Below, in pieces: positions 17,296 through 27,751 of a stretch of DNA of 64,000 nucleotides. Every line of letters begins with the position of its first letter. Positions within the stretch are counted from its first letter, which is position 1. This stretch comes from JACVRW01 sp963803085 (lineage in GTDB: Bacteria; Actinomycetota; Thermoleophilia; Solirubrobacterales; Thermoleophilaceae). The stretch is from the NCBI GenBank assembly GCA_963803085.1, contig CAWDLE010000021.1:62001-126000 (forward strand), given 5' to 3'. Under the pieces are notes generated by a model. The model did no database searches, had not been told where the DNA came from, and was given only the letters and a program-made list of their open reading frames with translations. The translations under genes were made by a program, and so were the position numbers.

Positions 17296-18260
17296 CCGTC
17301 GTCCCCAAGGTGGAGCTCCACGTGCACCTGGAGGGCACCGCCCCTCCGGACCTGATCAGGCGGCTCGCCGAGCGCAACGGCCTGCCGGTGCCGGAGGGCG
17401 TGTTCGCCGCGCCGGATCTCTTCGCCTACACGGACTTCCTCGATTTCCTGAAGACCTACGACAAGGCCGCCAGCGTGATCCGCACCGGCGAGGACTACCG
17501 CGACATCACCTACGAGTACCTCGTGAGCTGCGCCGCCGAGGGCGCGATCTACGTGGAGCTCACGGCCTCGCCGGACCACGCGAAGCTCGTTGGTCTCAGC
17601 GACGAGGAGCACCTGGACGGCATCGCGCGCGGGATCGACGACGCCCGCGCGGAGAGCGGCATCGAGGGGCGCATCCTGATCTCATGCGTGCGCAACTTCG
17701 GCGTGGAGCCCGCCCTACGTGTGGCCCGCTACGCCGCCGAGCGCCCGCATCCGTACGTCGTTGGCTTCTCGATGGCCGGCGACGAGGAGAACTATCCGCC
17801 GGCCGCCTATGCCGAGGCGTTCGAGCTCGCCGCTGCCGCGGGGCTCGGCTGCACCGTGCATGCGGGCGAGTGGGCCGGTCCGGAGAGCGTGCGCGAGGGG
17901 CTGAAGCTGCCGGTGAGCCGCATCGGGCATGGCGTGCGCTCGATCGAGGATTCGGCGCTCGTGGAGGAGCTGGCCGAGATCGGGACCGTGCTGGAGGTCT
18001 GCCCCACCAGCAACGTGGTGCTCGGCATCTACCCGACCTACGACGCGCACCCGCTTCCACGGCTGCTGGACGCCGGCGTCCAGGTGACGCTCGGATCCGA
18101 CGATCCCCCCTACTTCGGCGCGACGATTGGCGGCGAGTACGCGCTGTGCGCCGAGCACTACGCCCTGGACGACGAGGCACTGAGGGGCATCACCCGCACG
18201 GCGATCGACGCCGCATTCTGCGAGGGAAAACTCAAGCAGGGGTTAATGCAAACGGTGTAG
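17292..18260 (+). CDS. add: Adenosine deaminase
   Basis: 322 residues. Zinc and catalytic elements are LHVHLEG (H10, H12), HAGEWAGP, SRIGHG and LGSDDPP. It deaminates adenosine/deoxyadenosine to inosine, feeding PunA immediately upstream. GTGA overlap with the thymidine phosphorylase gene; 37 bp to the transporter lipoprotein gene, which has its own good ribosome site. An aminodeoxyfutalosine deaminase role is an alternative known in this superfamily, but the neighbourhood favours adenosine. Confidence 0.9.
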   Translation: MTVVPKVELHVHLEGTAPPDLIRRLAERNGLPVPEGVFAAPDLFAYTDFLDFLKTYDKAASVIRTGEDYRDITYEYLVSCAAEGAIYVELTASPDHAKLVGLSDEEHLDGIARGIDDARAESGIEGRILISCVRNFGVEPALRVARYAAERPHPYVVGFSMAGDEENYPPAAYAEAFELAAAAGLGCTVHAGEWAGPESVREGLKLPVSRIGHGVRSIEDSALVEELAEIGTVLEVCPTSNVVLGIYPTYDAHPLPRLLDAGVQVTLGSDDPPYFGATIGGEYALCAEHYALDDEALRGITRTAIDAAFCEGKLKQGLMQTV

Positions 18261-18297
18261 GGTGGCGAGATTCCTGACCCAACGAGGAGACTCAACC

Positions 18298-19341
18298 GTG
18301 CCTAGGTCCTTTCGCTTCTTCCTTCTGGCGCTCATTGCAGCGCTCGCCCTCGGAATCGCCGCCTGCGGCGACGACGACGACGGTGGGGGTGGTGGCAGCG
18401 ACACTGCGTCGGAGGATCAAGGCAAGGCGATCAAGGCCGGAGTGGTCACCGACATCGGTGGCCTAAACGACCGCTCGTTCAACTTCCTCGCCAACAAGGG
18501 CCTCGAGGACGCGGAGGGCGACCTCGGCGTCGAGGGCCGCGTGCTGATCTCGAAGTCGAATGCCGACTACGTTCCGAACCTGACGACGCTCGCACAGCAG
18601 CAGTACGACCTGACCGTAGGGGTCGGCTTCCTGATGGCTGACGCGTTCGCCACGGTCTCCGGCAAGTTCCCGAACAACAGCTTCGCGATCGTCGACTTCC
18701 CGGCCTCGGGCCTGAAGGGCAAGCCGCAGAACGTCGAGGGTCTGCTCTTCAAGGAGCAGGAGGCCGGCTACCTCGCCGGTTACCTCGCGGGCCTCTGGGC
18801 GAAGGACAACAACGCAACCACGGTGTCCACGGTCGGCGGCCAGAAGATCCCGCCGGTGGACCACTACATCGCCGGCTTCCAGGCCGGCGCGAAGGCGGCC
18901 TTCCCTGGCGTCAAGACGCTGAACGGGTACTCGCAGGACTTCGTCGACCAGGCGAAGTGCAAGGAGATCGCGCTCGACCAGATCGCCCAGGGCTCCAAGG
19001 TCGTGTTCCAGGTCGCCGGCCAGTGCGGCCTCGGCGCGCTTGACGCGGCGAAGGAGAAGGGCGTCCAGGGCATCGGCGTCGACGCCGACCAGGCCTACCT
19101 CGGCGACTTCATCCTCACCTCGGCCTTGAAGAAGGTCGACGTGGCGGTGTTCGACGCGATCAAGCGCGCCCAGGACGGCACGTTCAAGGGCGGCACGGAC
19201 GTGATCGCCACCGTCGAGAATGGCGGTGTTGGCCTCGGCCAGATTGGGCCGGCGGGCACCAAGTACGAGGACCAGATGAAGGACGTCACGGACCAGGTCG
19301 CCGCCGGCGAGATCAAGGACATTCCCGACACGGTCAAGTAG
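18298..19341 (+). CDS. BMP-family nucleoside-binding lipoprotein of an ABC importer
   Basis: 347 residues. The GTG at 18298 is chosen because GAGGAG (18283-18288) sits 9 nt ahead; the longer frame from 18262 lacks this. The signal peptide ends in the lipobox GIAAC with C23 as lipidation site, followed by an acidic/Gly linker. The BMP/PnrA core shows AGVVTDIGGLNDRSFN, VGFLMADAF, FKEQEAGYLAGYLAGL and GIGVDADQAYLGD. BMP proteins bind purine nucleosides outside the cell. Followed by the ATPase and two permeases, giving a full importer next to catabolic genes. Confidence 0.92.
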   Translation: MPRSFRFFLLALIAALALGIAACGDDDDGGGGGSDTASEDQGKAIKAGVVTDIGGLNDRSFNFLANKGLEDAEGDLGVEGRVLISKSNADYVPNLTTLAQQQYDLTVGVGFLMADAFATVSGKFPNNSFAIVDFPASGLKGKPQNVEGLLFKEQEAGYLAGYLAGLWAKDNNATTVSTVGGQKIPPVDHYIAGFQAGAKAAFPGVKTLNGYSQDFVDQAKCKEIALDQIAQGSKVVFQVAGQCGLGALDAAKEKGVQGIGVDADQAYLGDFILTSALKKVDVAVFDAIKRAQDGTFKGGTDVIATVENGGVGLGQIGPAGTKYEDQMKDVTDQVAAGEIKDIPDTVK

Positions 19342-19347
19342 CCAGGA

Positions 19348-20867
<1,520 letters not shown>

Positions 20868-20871
<4 letters not shown>

Positions 20872-22085
20872 GCGCCACCGAGGAACCGGAGGTACGGGCC
20901 CAGACCCCGGCGTCGCGGCTCGCCGGCTACGTGCGCGGCGGCGGCGTGATCGTCCCGCTCCTCACGGTGTCGCTGGCGTTCCTCGCGGGTGGGCTCGTGA
21001 TGCTGGTAACCGGCAAGGACCCAATCGCCACCTACGAGGCGATCTGGAAGGGCACCGGCCTCCAGTGGCTGTTCCCGTGGACGACGGGCGCGGACCGTAC
21101 CCTCGCGGCCTCGAACCTCCAGCAGACGCTCATCATCACCACGCCGCTGATCCTCACGGGTCTGGCGGTGGCGTTCGCGTTCCGGGCCGGACTCTTCAAC
21201 ATCGGCGGGAACGGCCAGTACATCGTCGGCTCGATCGCAGCCGTGTGGGTCGGCTCCTCGTTCGCCGACATGCCGAGCCTCCTCCACATCGTGCTCGCGA
21301 TCTTGCGGCGTGCGCAGCCGGTGCCTTCTGGGCGGGCATCGCCGGATTCCTGAAGGCCACGACAGGCGCTCATGAGGTGATCAGCACGATCATGCTCAAC
21401 TGGATAGCCGTGTGGGTCGGCGTCTGGCTGTTCTCGCTCGGCGGCCCGCTCCAGAACAAGGCCCAGAAGTCGATTCCGGTGTCGGAGGACGTGGTCGAGG
21501 GGGCCAAGCTGCCCGTGTTCTGGGGCGATCCGGTCCTGCAGGGCCTCCACATAGGGCTCTTCATCGCGCTGTTCGCGGTGATCGTGTTCTGGATTCTCCT
21601 GAACCGCTCGACGATCGGCTATCGAGGTGCGGGCGGTGGGCTTCAACCCTGAGGCCGCCCGCTACAGCGGGATGAACGTCGGCAAGAACTACATCCTGGT
21701 GATGGCGGTTTGCGGGCTGTTCGCGGGACTTGCGGGAGCGATGGACGTGCTCGGCTGGCAATTCCGTATCGCGACGAACGACATTCAGATCGCCTACTTC
21801 GGCTTCATCGGGATCGCTGTTGCGCTGCTCGGGCGCAACACGGCGGTCGGCACGGTCGCGGCGGCCCTCTTGTTCGGCGCGCTACTCAGCGGAACGTCGC
21901 AACGCAATCTCGATCCGACGATCTTCGAGCCTTCGCTGGCCACGAACCTCACCTGGATAATCCAGGGCCTCGTCATTCTGATCGTGAGCGCCGACGTGTT
22001 GGTGCTCGGAATGATCGCGCGCGGGCGGGGCCTCTTCCGTCGGCGCCGAGCGGCGCCGGCGCCCGCCGCGGAGGGTGAGCCATGA
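20868..22085 (+). pseudogene. Nucleoside ABC permease (NupP-like) interrupted by two compensating frameshifts
   Basis: The protein is readable only across three segments. From GTG 20868 the frame gives LLTVSLAFLAGGLVML, GLAVAFAFRAGLFNIGGNGQ and more, then stops at 21353. A base appears missing between 21305 and 21306; from there a second frame continues AACAAGAFWAGIAGFLKA and HEVISTIMLNWIA to about 21622. An extra base near 21623 returns to the first frame (EVRAVGFNPEAARYSGM) to the stop at 22085. Restored length is about 405 residues with 8-9 membrane segments, normal for this permease. Either recent decay or base-call errors. It overlaps the ATPase gene and the second permease by 4 bp each. 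Confidence 0.85.
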
Positions 22086-23281
22086 GCACCACGGTGGCCG
22101 CAGGCCGGCAGCTTGCGATCTCGGCGCGCGCCGCGGCCTGGGCGGGGATCGCGCTCGGGATCGTGGCGGCCTACGTGGCCCTGCCGCCGCTGCTGATCCG
22201 CACGCCGGCCGTGTCGCTCGTCTTGGCGGCCGCTGGCGTCCTCGCGGGCGTTTACGCCACTCGCCAGGGCGAAAAGCGCCTTGGCTGGATCGCGGTGGTC
22301 ATAGCGGTGCTCGGCGCCATTCTCGGCGTGATCGCCGCAAAGTCGGGGGAGAGCAACCTGGAGCGCGTGTTCGTCTGGTCCGCGCTCGTCGCGGGCATGC
22401 TCCGCTACGCGACGCCGCTGATCTTCGGCGCGATGGGCGGCATCCTGTCCGAGCGCAGCGGCGTCATCAACATCGGCCTCGAGGGCATGATGCTGATCGG
22501 CGCGTTCTTCGGCATCTTCGGCTCGGATCTGCTCGGCTCTTGGTTCCTTGGCGTCGTGGTCGGAGTTGCCGCAGGCGCACTGATTGGCCTGGTTCACGCT
22601 TTCGTGTCGATCCAGCTGCGCGCCGATCAGGTGGTGAGCGGCACCGGGATCAACTTCCTGGCGATCGGCATCACCGGCTACATCTTCATCTACCACTACG
22701 GCGACCAGGGCACGCCCTCCGACATCTCGCGCGCCCCGAACGTGACGCTTCCGCTGGTGGAGGACATCCCGTTCATTGGGGAAGCGATCGGCCAGATGAA
22801 CGTCCTCACCTGGGCCGCTCTGCTGCTCGTCCCGATCCTCTCCGTCTACCTGTTCCGCACGCGCGGCGGCCTGCGGTTGCGCTCCGTGGGCGAGAAGCCG
22901 CGTGCCGCCGACAGCCTGGGCCTGCCAGTGCTGCGCACGCGCTACCTCGCCGTGACCGCATCGGGCGCCCTGGCGGCCCTCGGGGGTGTGTTCCTGTCGA
23001 TCGGGCTGCTCGGCTCGTTCAATGAGCAGATGACCGCGGGCCGCGGCTTCATCGCGCTGGCCGCGGTGATTTTCGGCAGCTGGCGACCGTTCGGCGCGCT
23101 GGCCGGCGCGTGCCTGTTCGGCTTCTCGACGGCACTCGCGCAGCGCCTGCCAGCCTTCTCCGAATCCACGGCCGTGCTATTCCAGGCACTTCCCTATGTC
23201 GTGACCCTGGTCGTGGTGGCCGGCGTCATCGGCCGTTCCCGACCGCCCGCCGCAATCGGCGTGCCGTATGTGAAGGAGTAG
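22082..23281 (+). CDS. Second nucleoside ABC permease (NupQ-like) with extra N-terminal membrane segments
   Basis: 399 residues. The BPD_transp_2 core covers about 105-390 (MGGILSERSGVINIGLEGMM, ADQVVSGTGINFLAIGITGY, RSVGEKPRAADSLGL, TAGRGFIALAAVIFGSW). About 100 residues precede the core and contain roughly three hydrophobic segments, where comparable permeases are near 300 residues; this extension seems additional. It pairs with the frameshifted permease to form the membrane channel. ATGA start overlap. Confidence 0.9.
   Translation: MSTTVAAGRQLAISARAAAWAGIALGIVAAYVALPPLLIRTPAVSLVLAAAGVLAGVYATRQGEKRLGWIAVVIAVLGAILGVIAAKSGESNLERVFVWSALVAGMLRYATPLIFGAMGGILSERSGVINIGLEGMMLIGAFFGIFGSDLLGSWFLGVVVGVAAGALIGLVHAFVSIQLRADQVVSGTGINFLAIGITGYIFIYHYGDQGTPSDISRAPNVTLPLVEDIPFIGEAIGQMNVLTWAALLLVPILSVYLFRTRGGLRLRSVGEKPRAADSLGLPVLRTRYLAVTASGALAALGGVFLSIGLLGSFNEQMTAGRGFIALAAVIFGSWRPFGALAGACLFGFSTALAQRLPAFSESTAVLFQALPYVVTLVVVAGVIGRSRPPAAIGVPYVKE
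23273..23278 (+). promoter_or_regulatory. Shine-Dalgarno site supporting a TTG start
   Basis: AAGGAG ends six bases before the TTG at 23285 and lies inside the last codons of the permease gene. It is the reason for choosing the TTG start of the next gene. Confidence 0.7.
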
Positions 23282-23284
23282 TTC

Positions 23285-25003
23285 TTGGTCGTATCCAGGC
23301 TCACCCTGGCCAGCCCCACGGACGAGCACACGGGGCGCCTCAGCGACGAGGTCGAGCTCTACCAGCGCACCTACAACACGCTGTTGCGATCGAGCGGCGA
23401 GACTCACCTGCGCGTGCTCGAGCCCGCGCATCGGGCGATGGGCTCGAGCCTGCACCCGCTGGCCGACAGCGACGAGCCTGATCTTGGCGCGCTGATTTAC
23501 GCGATCCGGCGGCTGCCGGACGGGATGTCCGCTGGAGCGGAGCTCGTGATCATGGGCCAGGAGGCCGAGGTCTTCGCCAAGAACGGCATCGTGATCGACG
23601 AGTGGCAGGAGGCGGACGCCCCGGCCCGGCGGCGGCGCTGGCACGACGCCGGGAACGGCACGCATGCCGTGCTGCTCGCCAGTGCGTCCGACGTGGACGA
23701 CCTGATCCCGACGCTCGTGGCCTTCCAGATCGAGTGGAACAAGATCCGCGTGCGCCAGCGCGCGGCGGGCTGGCCGGCGGACCACGAGCCGGCTCCGGAC
23801 GAGTGCGCCGAGGTGCTCGGGGGCACCGCCGAGGACTGGGGCCGCCTCCAGGGCGCCTGGGGCGACCAGTTCGGCGAGCGCCTGCGGCTGATTGCCGACA
23901 GGCGAATGAACCTGCGGGTGCGGATGCTCGGCGGCACTCAGGTGGGATACGCGCGCATGACGCGGCGCTGGTGGACGCCGGTGCACAACTCGCTCACCGA
24001 GCAGGGGCTGGCGGACCGTCCGCTCTACTTCGTCAGCTCGAACACGCACAGCCTCGTGAACATCGCCACGGGCGTGGCGCGCGAGCGCGAGGACGTGCTC
24101 GTCCAGTTCGTGGAGACGCTGCCGGAGGACGACATCTTGCGCACCGAGCTGGCTGCCTTTCGGGAGGGTCGCGCCGAGGGCTCGTGGGAGAACTTCCTCT
24201 ACTTCGTGGCCCGGCTCTACTTCGACATGCACGGCGAGGAGGGCCGCGCGGCACGGCGGCGCTCGGAGGCCGAGTCCGGCGTCTCGCATATCCGCAGCAC
24301 CACGGCGCTGCGCGTGCCGGCTCAGATAATCCCGTTGTCCAAGCTGCACCCGGAGCGGATGGACCCGCGGCTCGGCCAGGTGGATCCGGACAAGCTCGCG
24401 GCCGCTGAGGGAGTGGTCGTGAACATCGACTATCCGCTCGGCGTAGCCGCCTACAACATCCTGCGCGAGGTGGCCGTGGACAGCTCGATGCTGCGTGGCG
24501 TCTACGTGCTGGGCAAGGCGGCCACTCTGAACGCCGACGTGGGCGACGTGATGCTCTCGACCGTGGTCCACGACGAGCACTCGGGCTCCACCTACTGGCT
24601 CGACAACGCCTTCAGCGTGAACGACATCGCACCCGACCTGCGCTTCGGCAGCGGCCTCGACAACCAGCGCGCGGTCACCGTTAAGAGCACGTTCCTCCAG
24701 AACCGCTCCTACCTCGACTTCTACTACCGCGAGGCGTTCACGGTGGTCGAGATGGAGGCCGGGCCGTACTGCAACGCGCTCTATGAGATCGCGGACGCGG
24801 ACCGGCACCCGGTGAACACCGCGGTGAACTTCTCGAAGTTGCCGGTGGACTTCGGGATCATCCACTACGCCTCAGATACGCCCTACACGCAGGCGCGCAC
24901 GCTCGGCGCCCGCGGGCTCAGTTACTACGGGATGGACTCCACGTACGCCTCGTCGCTGGCCATCCTGCGCCGCGTGCTGCGGCTGGAGGGCGTGCTCGAG
25001 TAG
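23285..25003 (+). CDS. Uncharacterised protein with nucleoside-phosphorylase-like C-terminal region
   Basis: 572 residues, no signal peptide or membrane segment. Residues 1-330 are acidic/helical and unrecognised. Residues 375-500 look like an NP-I phosphorylase/nucleosidase fold: GVVVNIDYPLG at 376, VYVLGKAATLNADVGDVML at 407-424 (compare the GTxGALNPxLxVGDVV pattern), and VVEMEAGPYCNAL at 488-499, matching the ribose-binding EMEAA motif. It may belong to a family catalogued as DUF6909 (from memory, unverified). Placed as the last gene of the nucleoside import/salvage cluster, three bases after the permease stop, with a strong ribosome site. A nucleoside- or nucleotide-cleaving role is inference from motif and context. 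Confidence 0.75.
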   Translation: MVVSRLTLASPTDEHTGRLSDEVELYQRTYNTLLRSSGETHLRVLEPAHRAMGSSLHPLADSDEPDLGALIYAIRRLPDGMSAGAELVIMGQEAEVFAKNGIVIDEWQEADAPARRRRWHDAGNGTHAVLLASASDVDDLIPTLVAFQIEWNKIRVRQRAAGWPADHEPAPDECAEVLGGTAEDWGRLQGAWGDQFGERLRLIADRRMNLRVRMLGGTQVGYARMTRRWWTPVHNSLTEQGLADRPLYFVSSNTHSLVNIATGVAREREDVLVQFVETLPEDDILRTELAAFREGRAEGSWENFLYFVARLYFDMHGEEGRAARRRSEAESGVSHIRSTTALRVPAQIIPLSKLHPERMDPRLGQVDPDKLAAAEGVVVNIDYPLGVAAYNILREVAVDSSMLRGVYVLGKAATLNADVGDVMLSTVVHDEHSGSTYWLDNAFSVNDIAPDLRFGSGLDNQRAVTVKSTFLQNRSYLDFYYREAFTVVEMEAGPYCNALYEIADADRHPVNTAVNFSKLPVDFGIIHYASDTPYTQARTLGARGLSYYGMDSTYASSLAILRRVLRLEGVLE

Positions 25004-25043
25004 TCCGTCACCGGAAAGCCGCCTGCAAGGAACCCTCTGCGTA

Positions 25044-25063
25044 GCGCACACCTTTGGTGGCGC
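25044..25063 (+). terminator. Hairpin downstream of the nucleoside cluster
   Basis: GCGC-A-CACC, loop TTT, GGTG-GCGC: an eight-pair stem with one bulged A, 40 nt beyond the stop at 25003. No T-run follows, so it is only a candidate terminator or mRNA-stabilising end. Confidence 0.35.
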
Positions 25064-25138
25064 AAACCTCCCGCGGAACCGTGCGGCTTCGGGTTGTGGC
25101 TTGACCGCACTTTGCGAAAAAACTTGACTGCCTAGGCA

Positions 25139-26122
25139 ATGGGCAGAGTGTTGGGGCTCGCCGCTCCATCGCCGGCAGGGGTGCCGTCGCCCCAAGGGCT
25201 GGGCTATTCGAGCGTGGTGCTCGACCGCCTGGCCACCCACGCGTGCGCGGTCCTGGGGTTCGAACAGGCGTGGGTGGTGGCGCGCGCCCCGCGCGACCCG
25301 GGCGGCTTCATCGTGGTGGCCGGAGTGGGCACCGATCCGGATGTGATCGGCCGGCGTGTGCACGCCGCCGGGCTCGGCGCGGTGGCCGCCGCTCCCTTCC
25401 TCGCCGGGCTTGAGGAGCGCGGTGCACTCTGCGTCGGCGGCAGGGACGAGCAGCGGAAGCTCGAATCGCGAGAGATGGAGCTGCTCTGTGAGCTCGGCAC
25501 GCTCGCCGGAGAGGCCCTGATTCACCATGAGCGCCGAGAGTTGAGCGCGGGCGACTCGCAGGCCGAGATTCGCGGACTGGTGAAGGCGCTGGCCGAGGCG
25601 GACGGCGACACCTACCGTCATTCGCTCGAGGTTGCGGCCACTGCGACGGTGGTCGGCGAGCGCCTCGGGCTCGCGCGCACGGAGGTCGTCGAGGTGGAGC
25701 TGGGCGCGCTGCTCCACGACGTCGGCAAGCTTCGCCTGCCCCCGCACATCCTCGGCAAGCCCGGCAGCCTGACCGAGGACGAGCGTCGCCTGGTCCGTCT
25801 GCACCCGGAGTGGGGCGCCGAGATGGTCGGCCGCATCCCCGGCCTCGAGGCGGTGGCCCTGATCGTGCGCCTCCACCACGAGCGCCCCGACGGCACCGGC
25901 TATCCGCACGGCCTCTCCCGCGAGCGCATCCCGATGGCCAGCCGCATCGTCTCCGTGTGCGACGCCTACGGCGCGATGACGAAGCGTCGCCCGTACAGCG
26001 AGCCGCTCGACGTCGACACGGCTCTACTCGAGCTCTCCCGCCATGCGGGCACGCAGTTCGATCCGGACGCGGTCGAGGCGCTCGCGGCGTTCGTGCGTTG
26101 CGGCGAGGCTGTGCCGGCCTAG
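25139..26122 (+). CDS. GAF-like + HD-GYP domain protein, putative cyclic-di-GMP phosphodiesterase
   Basis: 327 residues. Residues about 20-135 resemble a GAF sensor. Residues 145-320 are HD-GYP: HSLEVAATA at 161, LLHDVGKLRLP with H193/D194, and the diagnostic HHERPDGTGYP at 246-256. HD-GYP enzymes hydrolyse cyclic-di-GMP (or cGAMP) in the cytoplasm; all metal-site residues I can check are present. The ATG start gives a short unstructured lead; GTG codons further in are alternatives. Convergent with the sulfatase-fold gene, one base apart. No diguanylate cyclase is seen in the window. Confidence 0.85.
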   Translation: MGRVLGLAAPSPAGVPSPQGLGYSSVVLDRLATHACAVLGFEQAWVVARAPRDPGGFIVVAGVGTDPDVIGRRVHAAGLGAVAAAPFLAGLEERGALCVGGRDEQRKLESREMELLCELGTLAGEALIHHERRELSAGDSQAEIRGLVKALAEADGDTYRHSLEVAATATVVGERLGLARTEVVEVELGALLHDVGKLRLPPHILGKPGSLTEDERRLVRLHPEWGAEMVGRIPGLEAVALIVRLHHERPDGTGYPHGLSRERIPMASRIVSVCDAYGAMTKRRPYSEPLDVDTALLELSRHAGTQFDPDAVEALAAFVRCGEAVPA

Positions 26123-26123
26123 T

Positions 26124-27677
26124 TCAGCCGCGCACGACACCGGTCTTGCCGAACACCGGCATCGTCCCACCGGCGTCGTCGAGCACGTTCTGCCAGAGCC
26201 GGGCCACCACGTCCGGATTGTCATCCGCCACGTCGTTCTCCTCGTCCGGATCCTCCTCGGTGTCGAAGAGGCGCCTCTCCTTGCCCTGGTTGTCCGCGAT
26301 GAGCAGGTAGCGCCCGTCGCCCGCGGCCACCTGGTCGGCGTATGCGGTCGTCCAGTGGTCGCGCTCGGGCGGATCGCCGCCGTCGAACATCACGGTGAGG
26401 TCCTCGCCGTCCATCTTGCCGGGCACGGTCAGGCCCTGGAACGACAGGATCGTGGGCGCCACGTCGTGCGTGGACGCGAAGTAGTCGCTCGTCTCGCCGG
26501 CCCGCTTTCCCTCGGGGTGGCGGATGATGTACGGCACGGAGTGGATCTCCTTGGCGAGCATCGAGTTGGCCTTGCCCATCAGGCCGTGCTCTCCCAGCAG
26601 AATGCCGTGGTCTGACAGGTAGTAGACGACTGTGTTCTCGGCAAGGCCGAGATCGTCCAGCAGGTTGAGCAGGCGGCCGATCCACGAGTCGATGTAGGTG
26701 AGCTCGGCGGCGTACAGCTCGCGCACCTGCTGCACCTGGTCCTCCGTCACCTCAAGGTCCTCGACCTTGGAGTAGGGCGTCTTGAAGGGCAGGATCGGCT
26801 CCACGCCGTCGCGGTCCTTGAAGCGCAGCTTGAACGTGGTGGGCACGTTCCACGCCTCATGCGGGTCGAACGCATCCACGCCCAGGAAGAACGGCTGCTT
26901 GTCCTTCAGTCCCCTCAGCGTCTCCATGCCTGCCGTCAGCACTTGCGCGCCCGAGAGCTGGCGGCCCGAGCGGCCCCTGTTGAAGCCCACGTTCTCGGCT
27001 ATCCGCTTCTCCGCCTCGGTCCCCTGCAGCGCGGGCAGCAGGTATTCCTCGATCTGCTGCTTGGAAGCGATCCGGTTCTGATCGATGCCGACGTTCCAGC
27101 TGCGGTACTCGCCCTGCTCGTAGATCGGCCTCGAGACGTCGAGCGTCTTGCGGAAGCGCTCGAACCGCGGCCCGATCAGGAAGGGGTTGTCGGTCACGTA
27201 CGCGGTCTCTATCCCGCCCGCGTCCATGAACTCCGTGAGGATCCGCTTGTACGGCGGGATCGGGCTCCAGCCGGGAAACTGCGGCAGCTTCGGGGCGACC
27301 TTCCAGTCGCGGAAGGGGAACGAGCGCGTGCCGGTGAGGAGCGCGCGCCGGACGGCGACCGTGGGCATCGCCTCGGGTACCGCGCGGTCGAAGCGCAGCC
27401 CCTCCTTCGCGAGCGAGTCGATGTTGGGCGTGTGGGCGAGCTCGTCGCCGTCGTATGCGCTCACAAAGTCGCGCCGCGTGCTGTCGGTCACGATCAGCAG
27501 CACGTTGAGCGGGTGCTCGTCGCGCCTGACCACCTTCGGCGCCGGCGTCTCGTCGGCGTCGCTTGAGTCGGTCAGGTCACAACCGGCCGCCGCGAGCGCG
27601 GCTGCGCCGGCCGCCCCCGCTCCGCCGTAGCGCATGAGGTCTCGTCGCGTGAGGCGGTTGATTCGGCTCGGGCGCAA
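26124..27677 (-). CDS. Sulfatase/alkaline-phosphatase-superfamily lipoprotein with Thr at the nucleophile position
   Basis: 517 residues. A Tat-type N-terminus (TRRDLMRYGG) leads into the lipobox LAAAGC (C33), so it is exported folded and lipid-anchored. The fold is clear: VLLIVTDSTRRD (D65 metal), HTPNIDSLAKEGLRFDRA, RRALLTGTR, and YYLSDHGILLGEHG. The formylglycine motif CxPxR reads TVAVR at 106-110, so neither Cys nor Ser is available for formylglycine; Thr is the nucleophile in LtaS-type phosphoglycerol transferases. It is therefore more likely a phosphodiester/phosphate hydrolase or transferase than a true sulfatase. Confidence 0.8.
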   Translation of the reverse strand: MRPSRINRLTRRDLMRYGGAGAAGAAALAAAGCDLTDSSDADETPAPKVVRRDEHPLNVLLIVTDSTRRDFVSAYDGDELAHTPNIDSLAKEGLRFDRAVPEAMPTVAVRRALLTGTRSFPFRDWKVAPKLPQFPGWSPIPPYKRILTEFMDAGGIETAYVTDNPFLIGPRFERFRKTLDVSRPIYEQGEYRSWNVGIDQNRIASKQQIEEYLLPALQGTEAEKRIAENVGFNRGRSGRQLSGAQVLTAGMETLRGLKDKQPFFLGVDAFDPHEAWNVPTTFKLRFKDRDGVEPILPFKTPYSKVEDLEVTEDQVQQVRELYAAELTYIDSWIGRLLNLLDDLGLAENTVVYYLSDHGILLGEHGLMGKANSMLAKEIHSVPYIIRHPEGKRAGETSDYFASTHDVAPTILSFQGLTVPGKMDGEDLTVMFDGGDPPERDHWTTAYADQVAAGDGRYLLIADNQGKERRLFDTEEDPDEENDVADDNPDVVARLWQNVLDDAGGTMPVFGKTGVVRG

Positions 27678-27751
27678 GCGGGGGCACTGTAGCGATGAGC
27701 CGCCAAATTCAGTCGCGGATTGGGGCGGAGGCGTACGATTCAGCTAGCGAG

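Noticed and set aside
23177..24865. 562-codon minus-strand open frame opposite the last nucleoside-locus gene
   Set aside because: His/Arg/Val-rich composition typical of a reverse-strand shadow. The plus-strand gene has a ribosome site and protein-like motifs.
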